13,200 nucleotides of DNA. Origin: an uncultured Clostridia bacterium. GTDB lineage: Bacteria > Bacillota > Clostridia > Oscillospirales > Oscillospiraceae. The position numbers and the translations under genes were made by a program. The DNA is taken from contig CAMEMX010000022.1 in assembly GCA_945927915.1 (NCBI GenBank), positions 1-13,200 of the forward strand. The letters are read 5' to 3'. The stretch's first letter is position 1, and the number at the start of each line of letters is the position of its first letter. Shown piece by piece: positions 1 through 6,801 of the stretch. A model generated the notes under the pieces. The model saw only the letters and a list, made by a program, of their open reading frames with translations. It had not been told where the DNA came from and made no database searches.

Positions 1-35
1 AGCAGCGAAAGGAGCAACGCAAGCGCTCTTTTCAT
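1..35 (-). CDS. Start of an exported protein (signal peptide only; cut by window edge)
   Basis: An ATG at 33-35 reads leftward out of the window and encodes MKRALALLLSL, a basic start followed by a leucine-rich stretch as in a signal peptide or lipoprotein leader. A perfect GGAGG lies at 42-46, six bases upstream of the ATG, which makes the start convincing. It is probably the fifth gene of the zinc-ribbon/lipoprotein operon, 72 bases after the 488-aa lipoprotein. Nothing can be said of its function because the mature part lies outside the window. Confidence 0.6.
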   Translation of the reverse strand, partial: MKRALALLLSL

Positions 36-67
36 ACGAAACCTCCATTCCTCAGAATATGGCTATC

Positions 68-94
68 GGGGCGGCAGCGTTACGCCGCTGCCCC
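68..94 (-). other. Hairpin between two lipoprotein genes
   Basis: The 27 bases form a 12-bp stem (GGGGCAGCGGCG with CGCTGCCGCCCC) around a TAA loop, with one A-C mismatch and one G-T wobble. It begins 13 bases after the stop codon of the 488-aa lipoprotein. No T-run follows on either strand, so it is not a canonical intrinsic terminator. It may act as an mRNA-stabilising or processing hairpin that tunes expression of the next gene. Confidence 0.45.
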
Positions 95-107
95 TGCGTG
101 CCCGTTG

Positions 108-1574
108 TTAATTGATAACGCGGATCGAGTAGAGAACCGATTCGACCGCCGACGAGCGGCACTCGTCAAAGCTGTTATACGAGCAGACGCTGATGCTGAT
201 GCCGCAATACTCTCCGGCGTCCTCGCCGAATTTGATGTAGGTATCCACATAGTAGTCGCCCCAGCAGTTGTAGGTGATCTGGACGGCCTCGTAGCCGGCG
301 ATCATCACGTTCTGTATTGAATAGTCCTCGTAATCGGAATAACTCTCATAGTTCTCCAGCGTGATCTGCATATCCTCTTCCGTCCGGTCGGCATAGAAGG
401 TCATGCGCAGAGAGCTGTCGGCGTTTTCCAGCGCGTCGACACCAAAGGAATTATCAAAAGTGAAGACATCAGACGGATAACTGAACTCAATTGCGCCTTT
501 GCCGTTGTAATCAAAGACTGCATCGCCAGCGACGGGCGCACCGGGTTCGCTGCCTCCGGACCCGCCGCCGCTCGGCGCGTCAGAGACACTGATCGCAGCA
601 GGCGCAGAAGTAACCCCCGATTCGATCAGCGGCAGATACCATGTATCATAATACTTCGGCATCATGTCGTCATAAGGAAGATCCGTCACATAGCGGACAT
701 CCTCCCAGTCCATGCCCCACGGACGGAGATAGAATACATAGTCAAACCAACTGTCTCCGTTATCGTCCGGGTCGGAATAGGTGCCCTCGATGCAGATCAT
801 GTGATCGACAGAGCTGACGGCAGATGCGCCCGGATCGACGATCCAGTCGGCATGGCCGATCTCGCAGCCCCAGAAGCTGCCGGACTCGGACATCATGCAG
901 CCATAATCCGTGGTGCCCGCGCCAAAGGTCACGTCCGTGTCGATGATGCATTCATCCTCGGCACAGTCCTCATCCCAGATGGTAATATTGCCGGTGCCGT
1001 CAATATAGGAAGAAACGGTGGCGCAGGCATCCCAATAGCAGTCGACCCAGTCGGCATAATTGCCGCCGGCATTCGTCACGACCCACCAGCCGTACCAGTC
1101 GCCTTCCCAATAGGCGCTGACAGGATCCGCAGCTTCCGTAGCTTCCGTGTTCGGTTCGGTCGGCAGCTCAATGTCCGTGTTCTGCGTCGGCTTCGGCGCG
1201 GAGGCGCCGTCCTTGACGAAGGTCATCGGCATTCCGATCTCCATAAAGTCGATCACGATCACGCCGTCCTTCAGGGTTCCCGGGCATTTGACGCCTTCCA
1301 CGGTAATGGTGAGCTCTTCGCCGTCGAGCTCCCACTCGCCGTCTGCGGCGTCGCCGTCAACGGTCATCACGCACTTATTGCCGGATTTCAGCTCTATGTA
1401 GCACTCGCCCTCGTAGATCTCCGACATATCCATGGTCGTGCCCAAGGCCTCGACCGTCGTGCCATAATACTTGCCGAAGTTCGGATCATCCTTGTCCTTT
1501 CCTCCGCAGGCGGCCAGCGACAGCACCAGCACCAGCGCAAGCACAGCGGCGATCATTCTCTTCATCGTTTTCAT
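108..1574 (-). CDS. Multidomain acidic lipoprotein of unknown function (488 aa)
   Basis: This is a predicted surface lipoprotein. It has a basic start, a hydrophobic core and the lipobox LAAC with Cys23. Residues about 33-122 form a small beta-rich domain (YYGT..., GEWELDGEELTI, GVIVIDF). An acidic T/E/P linker (about 124-150) leads to a very Trp/Tyr-rich domain (about 152-318, beginning YWEGDWYGWW) with several Cys. A Gly/Ser/Pro linker (about 334-350) leads to a C-terminal domain (about 352-488) ending VESVLYSIRVIN. That last domain resembles the 180-aa lipoprotein encoded upstream, which ends IIESVKIK. The layout of separate domains on flexible linkers suits a ligand- or wall-binding protein, but I do not recognise the substrate. 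An AAAGGGG lies very close to the ATG at 1572-1574. A second ATG three codons in (1563-1565) is an alternative start. Confidence 0.85.
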   Translation of the reverse strand: MKTMKRMIAAVLALVLVLSLAACGGKDKDDPNFGKYYGTTVEALGTTMDMSEIYEGECYIELKSGNKCVMTVDGDAADGEWELDGEELTITVEGVKCPGTLKDGVIVIDFMEIGMPMTFVKDGASAPKPTQNTDIELPTEPNTEATEAADPVSAYWEGDWYGWWVVTNAGGNYADWVDCYWDACATVSSYIDGTGNITIWDEDCAEDECIIDTDVTFGAGTTDYGCMMSESGSFWGCEIGHADWIVDPGASAVSSVDHMICIEGTYSDPDDNGDSWFDYVFYLRPWGMDWEDVRYVTDLPYDDMMPKYYDTWYLPLIESGVTSAPAAISVSDAPSGGGSGGSEPGAPVAGDAVFDYNGKGAIEFSYPSDVFTFDNSFGVDALENADSSLRMTFYADRTEEDMQITLENYESYSDYEDYSIQNVMIAGYEAVQITYNCWGDYYVDTYIKFGEDAGEYCGISISVCSYNSFDECRSSAVESVLYSIRVIN

Positions 1575-1612
1575 TTACCCCTTTCAGTGACACGGTTCTA
1601 TGGTTGCGCGGT

Positions 1613-2383
1613 TCAGTTGCGCACCGAGCCGCCGCAGAATTCGCAACGACCGGCTTCGTCCGGCGTCGTGGTCGCGCCGCACCACGGGCAGGTCACGACC
1701 TGCTTCGGTGCAGCGGCAGCCTCCGCCTCTCTGCGGACCTGACGGCGCACCTGCGTCAGCGCGGTGCGGATCTCGTTCGCCATGCGCTCACGCTCCTGGT
1801 ATTCCCGATCCGTGCGCGGGTTCAGGGTGCCGACGAAGCGTGCGCCTGCGGTGTCGATCTCAACGTCTCTGCCGAGGCGGAAGCGGATCTTGTCGAACCA
1901 CGGGCTGTTGACGTGGATCGCGATCCAGAATTCATAGGAATAGTGGTAGTGCGGCGGATTGTAGCTGACTTCCTTTCCGTCGGGCAGCTTGCGCTTTTCC
2001 TCGGATTTGCTCTCCTCAACGTCCACATCGCACCCGGTCACCTGTGAAAAATCCAGCACATCGGGGTTGGCCTCTTTCCACCGCGGTGCCGAGGTCACGA
2101 GGAATTTTCCGGCATCCTCGTCCAGCAGAACCTTGGTGTCGAGTCCGAGCGTCCGGGTGACATGGAATTGCTCCACTTCCGCACGGTTTGCTTCGCGGTA
2201 GTCAAGCTGGTCTCGGATCTGCGCGACCGTGCTCTGCCGGCGGTCGGAGAACCACGGAGAGAGCTTCTTGGCGCACTCCTTGCAGAGATTGCCGTCTTCG
2301 AGCTTCCGGTTGCCTAACAGTCCGATCTCGCCGCCGCAAATGTCGCAGCTTTTCTTTTCAAACAGCTTTCCAAAAAGTCCCAT
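1613..2383 (-). CDS. DUF4428-type zinc-ribbon protein (256 aa)
   Basis: This is a cytoplasmic protein with no signal peptide and a zinc ribbon at each end. The N-terminal one (Cys13, 16, 34, 37; CDICGGEIGLLGNRKL, then a second CxxC and LSPWFSDRR) matches my recollection of DUF4428. The C-terminal one is CPWCG...CEFCGG (Cys232, 235, 247, 250). Between them, residues about 70-185 look beta-rich with alternating hydrophobics (KVLLDEDAGKFLV, EFWIAIHV, IRFRLGRDVEI), perhaps a small PH-like domain. A charged helix (about 190-224) links to the second ribbon. GGGAGG at 2393-2398 with an 8- to 9-base gap supports the ATG. The gene sits 31 bases after the 180-aa lipoprotein and 38 bases before the 488-aa one, so it is co-transcribed with both. 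The biochemical role is unknown. Confidence 0.85.
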   Translation of the reverse strand: MGLFGKLFEKKSCDICGGEIGLLGNRKLEDGNLCKECAKKLSPWFSDRRQSTVAQIRDQLDYREANRAEVEQFHVTRTLGLDTKVLLDEDAGKFLVTSAPRWKEANPDVLDFSQVTGCDVDVEESKSEEKRKLPDGKEVSYNPPHYHYSYEFWIAIHVNSPWFDKIRFRLGRDVEIDTAGARFVGTLNPRTDREYQERERMANEIRTALTQVRRQVRREAEAAAAPKQVVTCPWCGATTTPDEAGRCEFCGGSVRN

Positions 2384-2414
2384 CCGTTTTTTCCTCCCTT
2401 ATGTATGCGGTTGT

Positions 2415-2957
2415 TTATTTGATCTTAACGCTTTCGATGATCGCCTGCACATCCATGTCGTCGAGAGAGATCTTGTTGCCCTCAACCTCGAGCATCACAG
2501 TGATCTGGATCTGCACATCGCCGTCCGTCCAGAGCACGGCGACAGGATAGTCAAAGCTCGATCCGGTAAAGGCGTTCCAGGTGTAGCCGCCGAGCTTCAT
2601 CGGCTCAAGATCGACCACATCGTCATACCAGTCCTTGGCAACGTACATCAGGCTGTCGGGATAGTATTTTACCTGAACATAGGGCTTAGTGAACATATCC
2701 CAATCCGATTCGCCGCCCTTGATAATGTTCAGCGTCGTCGGGTCGTAATCGCCTTCATATTCATCAAAAGAGTCCGCTCCCTGGAAAGCCTTCCAGCCAT
2801 CGGGAGCCAGCGCGCTGAGCATCTCCGTCTCAAAAACCTCGCCCTTTACAGCCTCCGGCGTTTCCGGAGCCTCGTCTTTTCCGCACGCAGTGAATACCGT
2901 CAGGCAGAGGATCGCCGCAAGCAGAAGTGCAAATCCCTTTTTAAAATACTTTTTCAT
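2415..2957 (-). CDS. Small lipoprotein of unknown function (180 aa)
   Basis: This is a predicted lipoprotein: MKKYFKKG, a hydrophobic stretch, then FTAC with Cys25 as the lipidation site. The mature part is one acidic domain of about 155 residues with a pattern typical of small PsbP/Mog1-like or related lipoprotein folds: a GW near the start (APDGWKAF), paired strands (PYVQVKYYP), a conserved-looking LGGYTWNAFTG, then VQIQITVML and a last helix ending IIESVKIK. It shares this outline with the C-terminal domain of the 488-aa lipoprotein two genes downstream. The fold assignment is inference. AAGGA motifs at 2966-2976 give a correctly spaced ribosome binding site. The gene starts 19 bases after the 124-aa zinc-ribbon gene ends. 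Confidence 0.85.
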   Translation of the reverse strand: MKKYFKKGFALLLAAILCLTVFTACGKDEAPETPEAVKGEVFETEMLSALAPDGWKAFQGADSFDEYEGDYDPTTLNIIKGGESDWDMFTKPYVQVKYYPDSLMYVAKDWYDDVVDLEPMKLGGYTWNAFTGSSFDYPVAVLWTDGDVQIQITVMLEVEGNKISLDDMDVQAIIESVKIK

Positions 2958-2976
2958 TTTTCTTCATCCTTTCCTT

Positions 2977-3351
2977 TCATTTGACCGCCTCAGCCAAAGG
3001 AGGCAAGACCGGTGCGCCATGCTCGTTTAACCGCACAGCGCAGCGAACGCACATATCCAGGTCCTCGCAGATCAGGAAGCAACGGTTGCAAACGAGCCGC
3101 CCACAGATGGGGCAACAGTTGAAGCTCTCCATGGCCTGTCTGATCGCCGCGTTTCTCGCTCTCTCCCGTTCCTTTTGATACAGGGCTCCGAACACAATAC
3201 GCTTGCCCTCGCTCGCAGGCGTGGTGCCCGCTTTGGAAAAGGCTGCTATTCTGCTCATCCAGACACCGCCGCATTCCGCGCAGCGGACGGAAAAGCAGAA
3301 CGCATCGCGCGTAGAAACGTCCTTAAGCTGTCGCGCAACGATTTCTCTCAA
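2977..3351 (-). CDS. Small cysteine-rich zinc-ribbon protein (124 aa), TTG start
   Basis: This is a small cytoplasmic protein rich in paired cysteines. One CxxC (CAECGG, Cys24/27) lies near the N-terminus. A dense cluster follows at 79-104 (CCPICG, CNRC, an isolated Cys95, then CVRC), enough for two zinc sites. A basic/charged helix (QKERERARNAAIRQ) lies between. I do not recognise the family. The start is TTG at 3349-3351, chosen because AAAGGAGG (3361-3368) lies nine bases upstream, whereas no internal ATG has such a site. It is the first gene of the leftward operon, followed after 25 bases by lipoprotein and zinc-ribbon genes. A binding or adaptor role is likelier than an enzyme, but that is a guess. 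Confidence 0.75.
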   Translation of the reverse strand: MREIVARQLKDVSTRDAFCFSVRCAECGGVWMSRIAAFSKAGTTPASEGKRIVFGALYQKERERARNAAIRQAMESFNCCPICGRLVCNRCFLICEDLDMCVRCAVRLNEHGAPVLPPLAEAVK

Positions 3352-3387
3352 TGCCGTTCACCTCCTTTTTGCGCTGTCCATAGTGCC

Positions 3388-3416
3388 AGTATAGCGGAAA
3401 ACAATGTAAAAAACTA
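3388..3416 (-). promoter_or_regulatory. Candidate promoter of the zinc-ribbon/lipoprotein operon
   Basis: On the minus strand a -10 box TATACT (3388-3393) stands 17 bases from a weak -35 TAGTTT (3411-3416). The implied start near 3381 leaves a leader of about 30 bases with AAAGGAGG before the TTG start at 3351. An alternative promoter, TTGTGT (3435-3440) with TATAGT (3413-3418) at a 16-base spacing, overlaps the inverted repeat. Which one is used cannot be decided from sequence. Confidence 0.4.
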
Positions 3417-3454
3417 TAGCACCTGGACTACTTTACACAAAAGTAGTCCAGGTG
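3408..3454 (-). terminator. Perfect 14-bp inverted repeat, possible terminator or operator
   Basis: CACCTGGACTACTT (3420-3433) and AAGTAGTCCAGGTG (3441-3454) are exact reverse complements around a 7-base loop. Read on the minus strand, the hairpin is followed after six bases by TTTTTT (3408-3413). That fits an intrinsic terminator for the membrane LuxR gene, which ends 93 bases upstream. The offset T-run and modest GC content make it less than ideal. It also covers the spacer of a possible promoter (TTGTGT/TATAGT), so it could be a repressor or activator operator for the next operon. Confidence 0.55.
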
Positions 3455-3508
3455 TAATGACAGTTTGCACAAAAGAAGCACGGCATAATTGTGCGCATCT
3501 CACAAAGG
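3432..3508 (+). repeat. Three CACAAA-type short direct repeats at 32-33 bp spacing
   Basis: CACAAAAG occurs at 3436-3443 and 3468-3475, and CACAAAGG at 3501-3508. The first two extend to TTTACACAAAAG and TTTGCACAAAAG (one difference in twelve). The start-to-start steps are 32 and 33 bases, about three turns of DNA, so all three would face the same side of the helix. They lie in the only non-coding region between the LuxR gene and the lipoprotein operon, and may be regulator binding sites. The third copy is imperfect and coincidence is possible. Confidence 0.35.
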
Positions 3509-3546
3509 TCGTCTTGGAGGGTTCTCGGCGGAAACGAGCGTTTCTG

Positions 3547-5145
3547 TCACTCTCGCACCGGCTCTGTCAGCTCGTTCAGCCTACCGAGGCGGCGGAAGAT
3601 GTCGATGTAGAGCATCAGCTCATCACGCGAGGAGATGCCGAGTTTTTGATAGATATTTGAGTTGTGCTTTTTTACGGTGTGAATGCTGATAAAGGCAAGC
3701 TCCGGGATCTCGGTGATCTCATGCCCGTCGATATAATACTGCAAAATGGCACGCTCCGCCGAGGAAAGGGTCTTCGCCCGCTCGGCAAAGGTTTGAAACA
3801 GCTCCTCGATGTTGGGCGGGAGCGCGTGGTCGTTTTGCAACAGCTTTTCATTCGTTTTGGAGCAGACGAGGGCCATCAGCTCATCCAGCTCCGAGATGCC
3901 CGTTTCGGCGCCGTCGGAAACCTTCTCCGAACGGATGGCCTGAATGGTTTGCAGGATCGGCTGGACAAACCGCTTGGACAGGAACACGGAAAGGCAGAGC
4001 GTCAGCGCGGCGAGTGCCAGAGAGCAGCAGATCAGCAGTACTCTGCCGGAAGTGCGGCTTGCATCGAAGGTGCTCTCCGGGATCATGACCGCAAGAGTCA
4101 GATCGTTTCCGTCCGCGCCGCGTATGCCGACCTCGCAGTCCAATCCGATATAGCTGTCGCTGCCGTTGGAATAGACATTGAAATAGCGTTCCTGCCGGAC
4201 ACTGAGCGTTTCGGCCTCCGCCAGGAAGGTGCTGTCCGCGCTGCCGGTCATGCCCTTGCTCAAATACAGACTTCCGTTCCGGAGCGGTGCGAGTACCGTG
4301 ATCATCGGCCCGAACGAGCTGTCCATTTCGGGATAGGAAAGGTAGCAGTAGAGTGAGGACAGCTCCAAGCCGCACAGGCCGCAGACTTTTCCCGTATTAT
4401 CCTTGATCGGGACGCAAAGCAGGCGGACATCCTCCCAGGTGTCCGTCAGGCGGAAGCGTTCCGTCCAGCAGCAGGCATCCGCCAGACGTCCGACTTCCGT
4501 CTGCATCCACGCATAGTAGCCGGGAAACAGGTCGGTGTCAAACTCCAAATTCCAGCGGTTGTGCAGCTCCAGCCGCTCAGCACGTCCGACCTCCGGGATG
4601 CCTCGAAAGAAAGTAACATCCTGCTTGGCTGCACCCGTCGTTTGCTGGTTCGCATAACGCAGGTAAAGCCCGGTCGCCGAGTGGGACGCTTTGTCCGACT
4701 GCGTGTTGGTCGTGGCGTTCAAAACCAGGTACGCACCGCTGCATTGCGAGAGCTGCAGGGCCGTGTGCAGGCGCGGCAACAGGTTCTTTTGCAGCGTCAG
4801 CAGCAGCTCCGGGTTGTCGTTCAGGTCATCGACCGTCAGACCGTTCGCCGTCAGCGTGGTGTCAATCTCCCGGCTGATCTGCTCGGACAGCGCGATGCCG
4901 TAAGCCTCAAGCGACTCCATATGCTGCGAAATTTCCAGCTTTGCGTTGTTTAACTGGAGCTGCAGGCTATCATGCGCCTTTTCCGATTCGTTGCTGAACA
5001 CGCCGGCAACGCTTAAGATCAGCACCAGCACTGCGCCGATGGCCAGAAGCATGGAGAACCAGTAGAGCAACAGCCGTCGCTGCATACTGACGCTCTGCGT
5101 TTTGATCTGCGCGGTCAGCCGAACGATCTCTTTGATCCTGCTCAT
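3547..5145 (-). CDS. Membrane-anchored LuxR-type transcription factor with extracellular sensor domain (532 aa)
   Basis: The predicted one-component regulator spans the membrane. A first transmembrane segment lies at about 25-49 (LLLYWFSMLLAIGAVLVLIL). A large outside domain (about 50-366) starts with a long helix and contains strands such as CGLCGLELSSLY and LTLAVMIPES, the layout of a double-Cache-like sensor. A second membrane segment (about 367-390) is followed by KRFVQPILQTIQAI, a HAMP-like connector. The C-terminus (about 457-520) is a LuxR/GerE-type HTH: LSSAERAILQYYIDG, then ITEIPELAFISIHTVKKH and IYQKLGISSRDEL. No kinase or receiver domain is present. The ATG at 5143-5145 is chosen because GAGGGGTGGG precedes it. 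A TTG at 5206-5208 overlapping the upstream stop would add 21 residues but has a poorer site. It directly follows the solute-binding protein gene, which suggests they sense a ligand together. The fold names are from recollection. Confidence 0.85.
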   Translation of the reverse strand: MSRIKEIVRLTAQIKTQSVSMQRRLLLYWFSMLLAIGAVLVLILSVAGVFSNESEKAHDSLQLQLNNAKLEISQHMESLEAYGIALSEQISREIDTTLTANGLTVDDLNDNPELLLTLQKNLLPRLHTALQLSQCSGAYLVLNATTNTQSDKASHSATGLYLRYANQQTTGAAKQDVTFFRGIPEVGRAERLELHNRWNLEFDTDLFPGYYAWMQTEVGRLADACCWTERFRLTDTWEDVRLLCVPIKDNTGKVCGLCGLELSSLYCYLSYPEMDSSFGPMITVLAPLRNGSLYLSKGMTGSADSTFLAEAETLSVRQERYFNVYSNGSDSYIGLDCEVGIRGADGNDLTLAVMIPESTFDASRTSGRVLLICCSLALAALTLCLSVFLSKRFVQPILQTIQAIRSEKVSDGAETGISELDELMALVCSKTNEKLLQNDHALPPNIEELFQTFAERAKTLSSAERAILQYYIDGHEITEIPELAFISIHTVKKHNSNIYQKLGISSRDELMLYIDIFRRLGRLNELTEPVRE

Positions 5146-5204
5146 CCGTCCCCACCCCTCTTTTCTGCGTTTAACTTCGGTTTGGGCCCGTGCGCCCCGG
5201 AAGG

Positions 5205-6530
5205 TCAACGGCCGTAAAAATCCTTTAGCTGCCGCAATACGGCAGATGCAGCCGCAGTCAGGTCGTCCTCCGACGAGAGGTTTTTGACCGCAGCGCTCAA
5301 AAGCAGGCGCACCTCATCCTCAAACGATGTTTCAATAGACAGATAGTCCTCCCGCTGCGGCGCAGTATAGAAGGTATATTCCTCCTGCGTCTGTAAAAAA
5401 GCGCGGTACAGCTCGCGGTATTTCGGATCTGCCAGCTTTTCGATCGCCTGCGGCAGATAGGTGTCAAACGCCTCCTGCGTCACGGGCATATAGCCCAGCT
5501 TCGTCACCAGCTCCACGTTCTGCTCCGGCGCAGTGAGCCATTTCAGGAATACCATCGCTGCTTTTTCCCGCTCCGGGGTGGATTTTACGGTGCAGATGCC
5601 GGCGCCGCGCTGCATGACCAGCTTATCCGCGCCTTCAAAGACCGGGCAGGGCCGCGCAATGAATTCTATTTTTTCTGAGGTATTGTCGGGATAAGTCACA
5701 AGGTCGGAATAATAGAGCACGCTTGCCGACGACGCGACGGAGACGACGGCGTCGCCCGTGCGCAAAGGCTCTGTCGCATAGCCGCCAGAGAGCCATACGC
5801 CGCCCTTGAGCGCAGCGTCGGCGTAGGGCTCCCACGCTTTGGAAAACGACGGGCCAAAGGCAATACCGTTCTCGTCAAAAAACGACTCCCCCAGAGACTC
5901 CACCGCGACCTGAAAATAGTTAAAGTGGTAGTCATGCACAAAGAAGGTCTTGCCGCCGCTCCACTCGCTATAACGCGCCGCGGTCGCAAACAGCCCCTCC
6001 CAGGTGTCGAGATCCTCCACCTTGGCACCCGTCTGCGCCGCAAAGCGGTCAAAGAGGGTTTTGTTGATGAACATGATCTCGGTGGACTTTGCAACAGGCA
6101 GGATCGTCAGTCGGTCGTGGATCGTCCCCTCCTCAAGAAAGGCCGGAAGGAACGCGGACAGCTCCTCCTCCGTAAAATAGTCGCGGTAGTCCACAAGAAC
6201 CGTTTCGTCGGGCATTGCAAGCACGGTCTTGGGATAAGAAACAAACATATCGGGAAGCTCCGCCACACCGGGGTCGTTGTTGGCGGCGGCGAGAACGCCC
6301 TTATGGATCGTGTTCGTATTGGTCACGGAGGTCACTTTGACCGTGATATTGTGCTCCTTGCCCTCCGTCCGGTTAAATTCTTCTATGAGGTCATTCAGCG
6401 GAGAGTCGGTCTGCCCGCCATAGACGTGCCAGATGGTCAGCGTGATCGGCTGCCGCTCCTTTTGCGCGTCACAGCCCGCAAGGGTGAGCAGCAGCAATGT
6501 GCTAAGCAATACGGATAAAAAACGTCTCAT
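5205..6530 (-). CDS. Extracellular solute-binding lipoprotein, family 1 (441 aa)
   Basis: This looks like an ABC-type sugar-binding lipoprotein related to MalE/UgpB. The leader MRRFLSVLL...LAGC places the lipidated Cys at 20. Family features include LTIWHVYGGQTDSPLNDLIEEFN near the mature start, LPVAKSTEIMFINKTLFD, LDTWEGLFATAARYS, and in the C-lobe FLKWLTAPEQN and LGYMPVTQEAF. The length is normal for the family. The ATG at 6528-6530 is preferred over a longer frame (TTG at 6683) because GGAGG sits six bases before it and the lipoprotein leader then begins at residue 1. No ABC permease or ATPase is nearby. Instead, the next gene 59 bases on encodes a transmembrane LuxR regulator and the gene before is a response regulator. 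A sensory rather than transport role is therefore plausible. The ligand is unknown; a carbohydrate is the family default. Confidence 0.9.
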   Translation of the reverse strand: MRRFLSVLLSTLLLLTLAGCDAQKERQPITLTIWHVYGGQTDSPLNDLIEEFNRTEGKEHNITVKVTSVTNTNTIHKGVLAAANNDPGVAELPDMFVSYPKTVLAMPDETVLVDYRDYFTEEELSAFLPAFLEEGTIHDRLTILPVAKSTEIMFINKTLFDRFAAQTGAKVEDLDTWEGLFATAARYSEWSGGKTFFVHDYHFNYFQVAVESLGESFFDENGIAFGPSFSKAWEPYADAALKGGVWLSGGYATEPLRTGDAVVSVASSASVLYYSDLVTYPDNTSEKIEFIARPCPVFEGADKLVMQRGAGICTVKSTPEREKAAMVFLKWLTAPEQNVELVTKLGYMPVTQEAFDTYLPQAIEKLADPKYRELYRAFLQTQEEYTFYTAPQREDYLSIETSFEDEVRLLLSAAVKNLSSEDDLTAAASAVLRQLKDFYGR

Positions 6531-6549
6531 GCCGGGCCTCCACTCTTCC

Positions 6550-6568
6550 CGCCGGAGCAGCTCCGGCG
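6550..6568 (-). promoter_or_regulatory. GC-rich perfect inverted repeat just before the binding-protein ribosome site
   Basis: CGCCGGAGC and GCTCCGGCG are exact complements around a single central base, so RNA would form about a 7-bp stem with a five-base loop. It ends seven bases before the GGAGG of the solute-binding protein gene, inside its leader. No T-run follows, so it is not a terminator. It could restrain translation or protect the transcript. Confidence 0.45.
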
Positions 6569-6732
6569 CGGTGAAAAAATACAATCCATCCAAAGGAACC
6601 TCTGAAATAACCGCGACGGCAGACAGCAGAATCTTTGCCCCGGCTTTCGTTAAAAATGCATAATTTCCCTCAATTTGGAACAAAGCGCTTCACCGTTCGC
6701 TCTTGCAGATTTATTCAGAGTTTCCTTAAAAT

Positions 6733-6738
6733 ATTATA
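6733..6738 (-). promoter_or_regulatory. Candidate -10 box for the binding-protein/LuxR unit
   Basis: A perfect TATAAT stands on the minus strand in the 271-base gap between the response regulator and the solute-binding protein, preceded by an A-rich tract. The best -35 (TTCATG, 19-base spacing) is weak, so an activator may be needed if it is used. The implied transcript would begin near 6726 with a leader of about 195 bases that holds the 6550-6568 hairpin. Apart from these two elements I see nothing definite in the gap. Confidence 0.4.
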
Positions 6739-6801
6739 CTGATTTTTTCCATTCTCGCATGAATCGAAAGATCTATACGCAACATAGTGGCGCGATCCGC
6801 T

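Noticed and set aside
801..1742. A 313-codon open frame on the plus strand opposite the large lipoprotein gene
   Set aside because: It lies antisense to a gene with a clear lipobox, domain structure and start. Its protein is Arg/His/Ala-rich without recognisable motifs and crosses the boundary between two minus-strand genes, as GC-rich shadow frames do.
5146..5208. Upstream extension of the membrane LuxR protein from a TTG at 5206-5208
   Set aside because: It would overlap the preceding stop codon, but the ATG at 5143-5145 has a better purine-rich site and starts just before the natural membrane-protein N-terminus. The longer form cannot be fully excluded.
6531..6683. Upstream extension of the solute-binding protein by 51 residues
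   Set aside because: It would bury the lipoprotein signal peptide internally and ignore the GGAGG six bases before the ATG at 6528-6530.
6683..6690. AAGCGCTT palindrome in the binding-protein leader as a LacI/CcpA-type operator
   Set aside because: Only eight bases are symmetrical, and the flanks do not match the cre consensus. Such a short palindrome is expected by chance.
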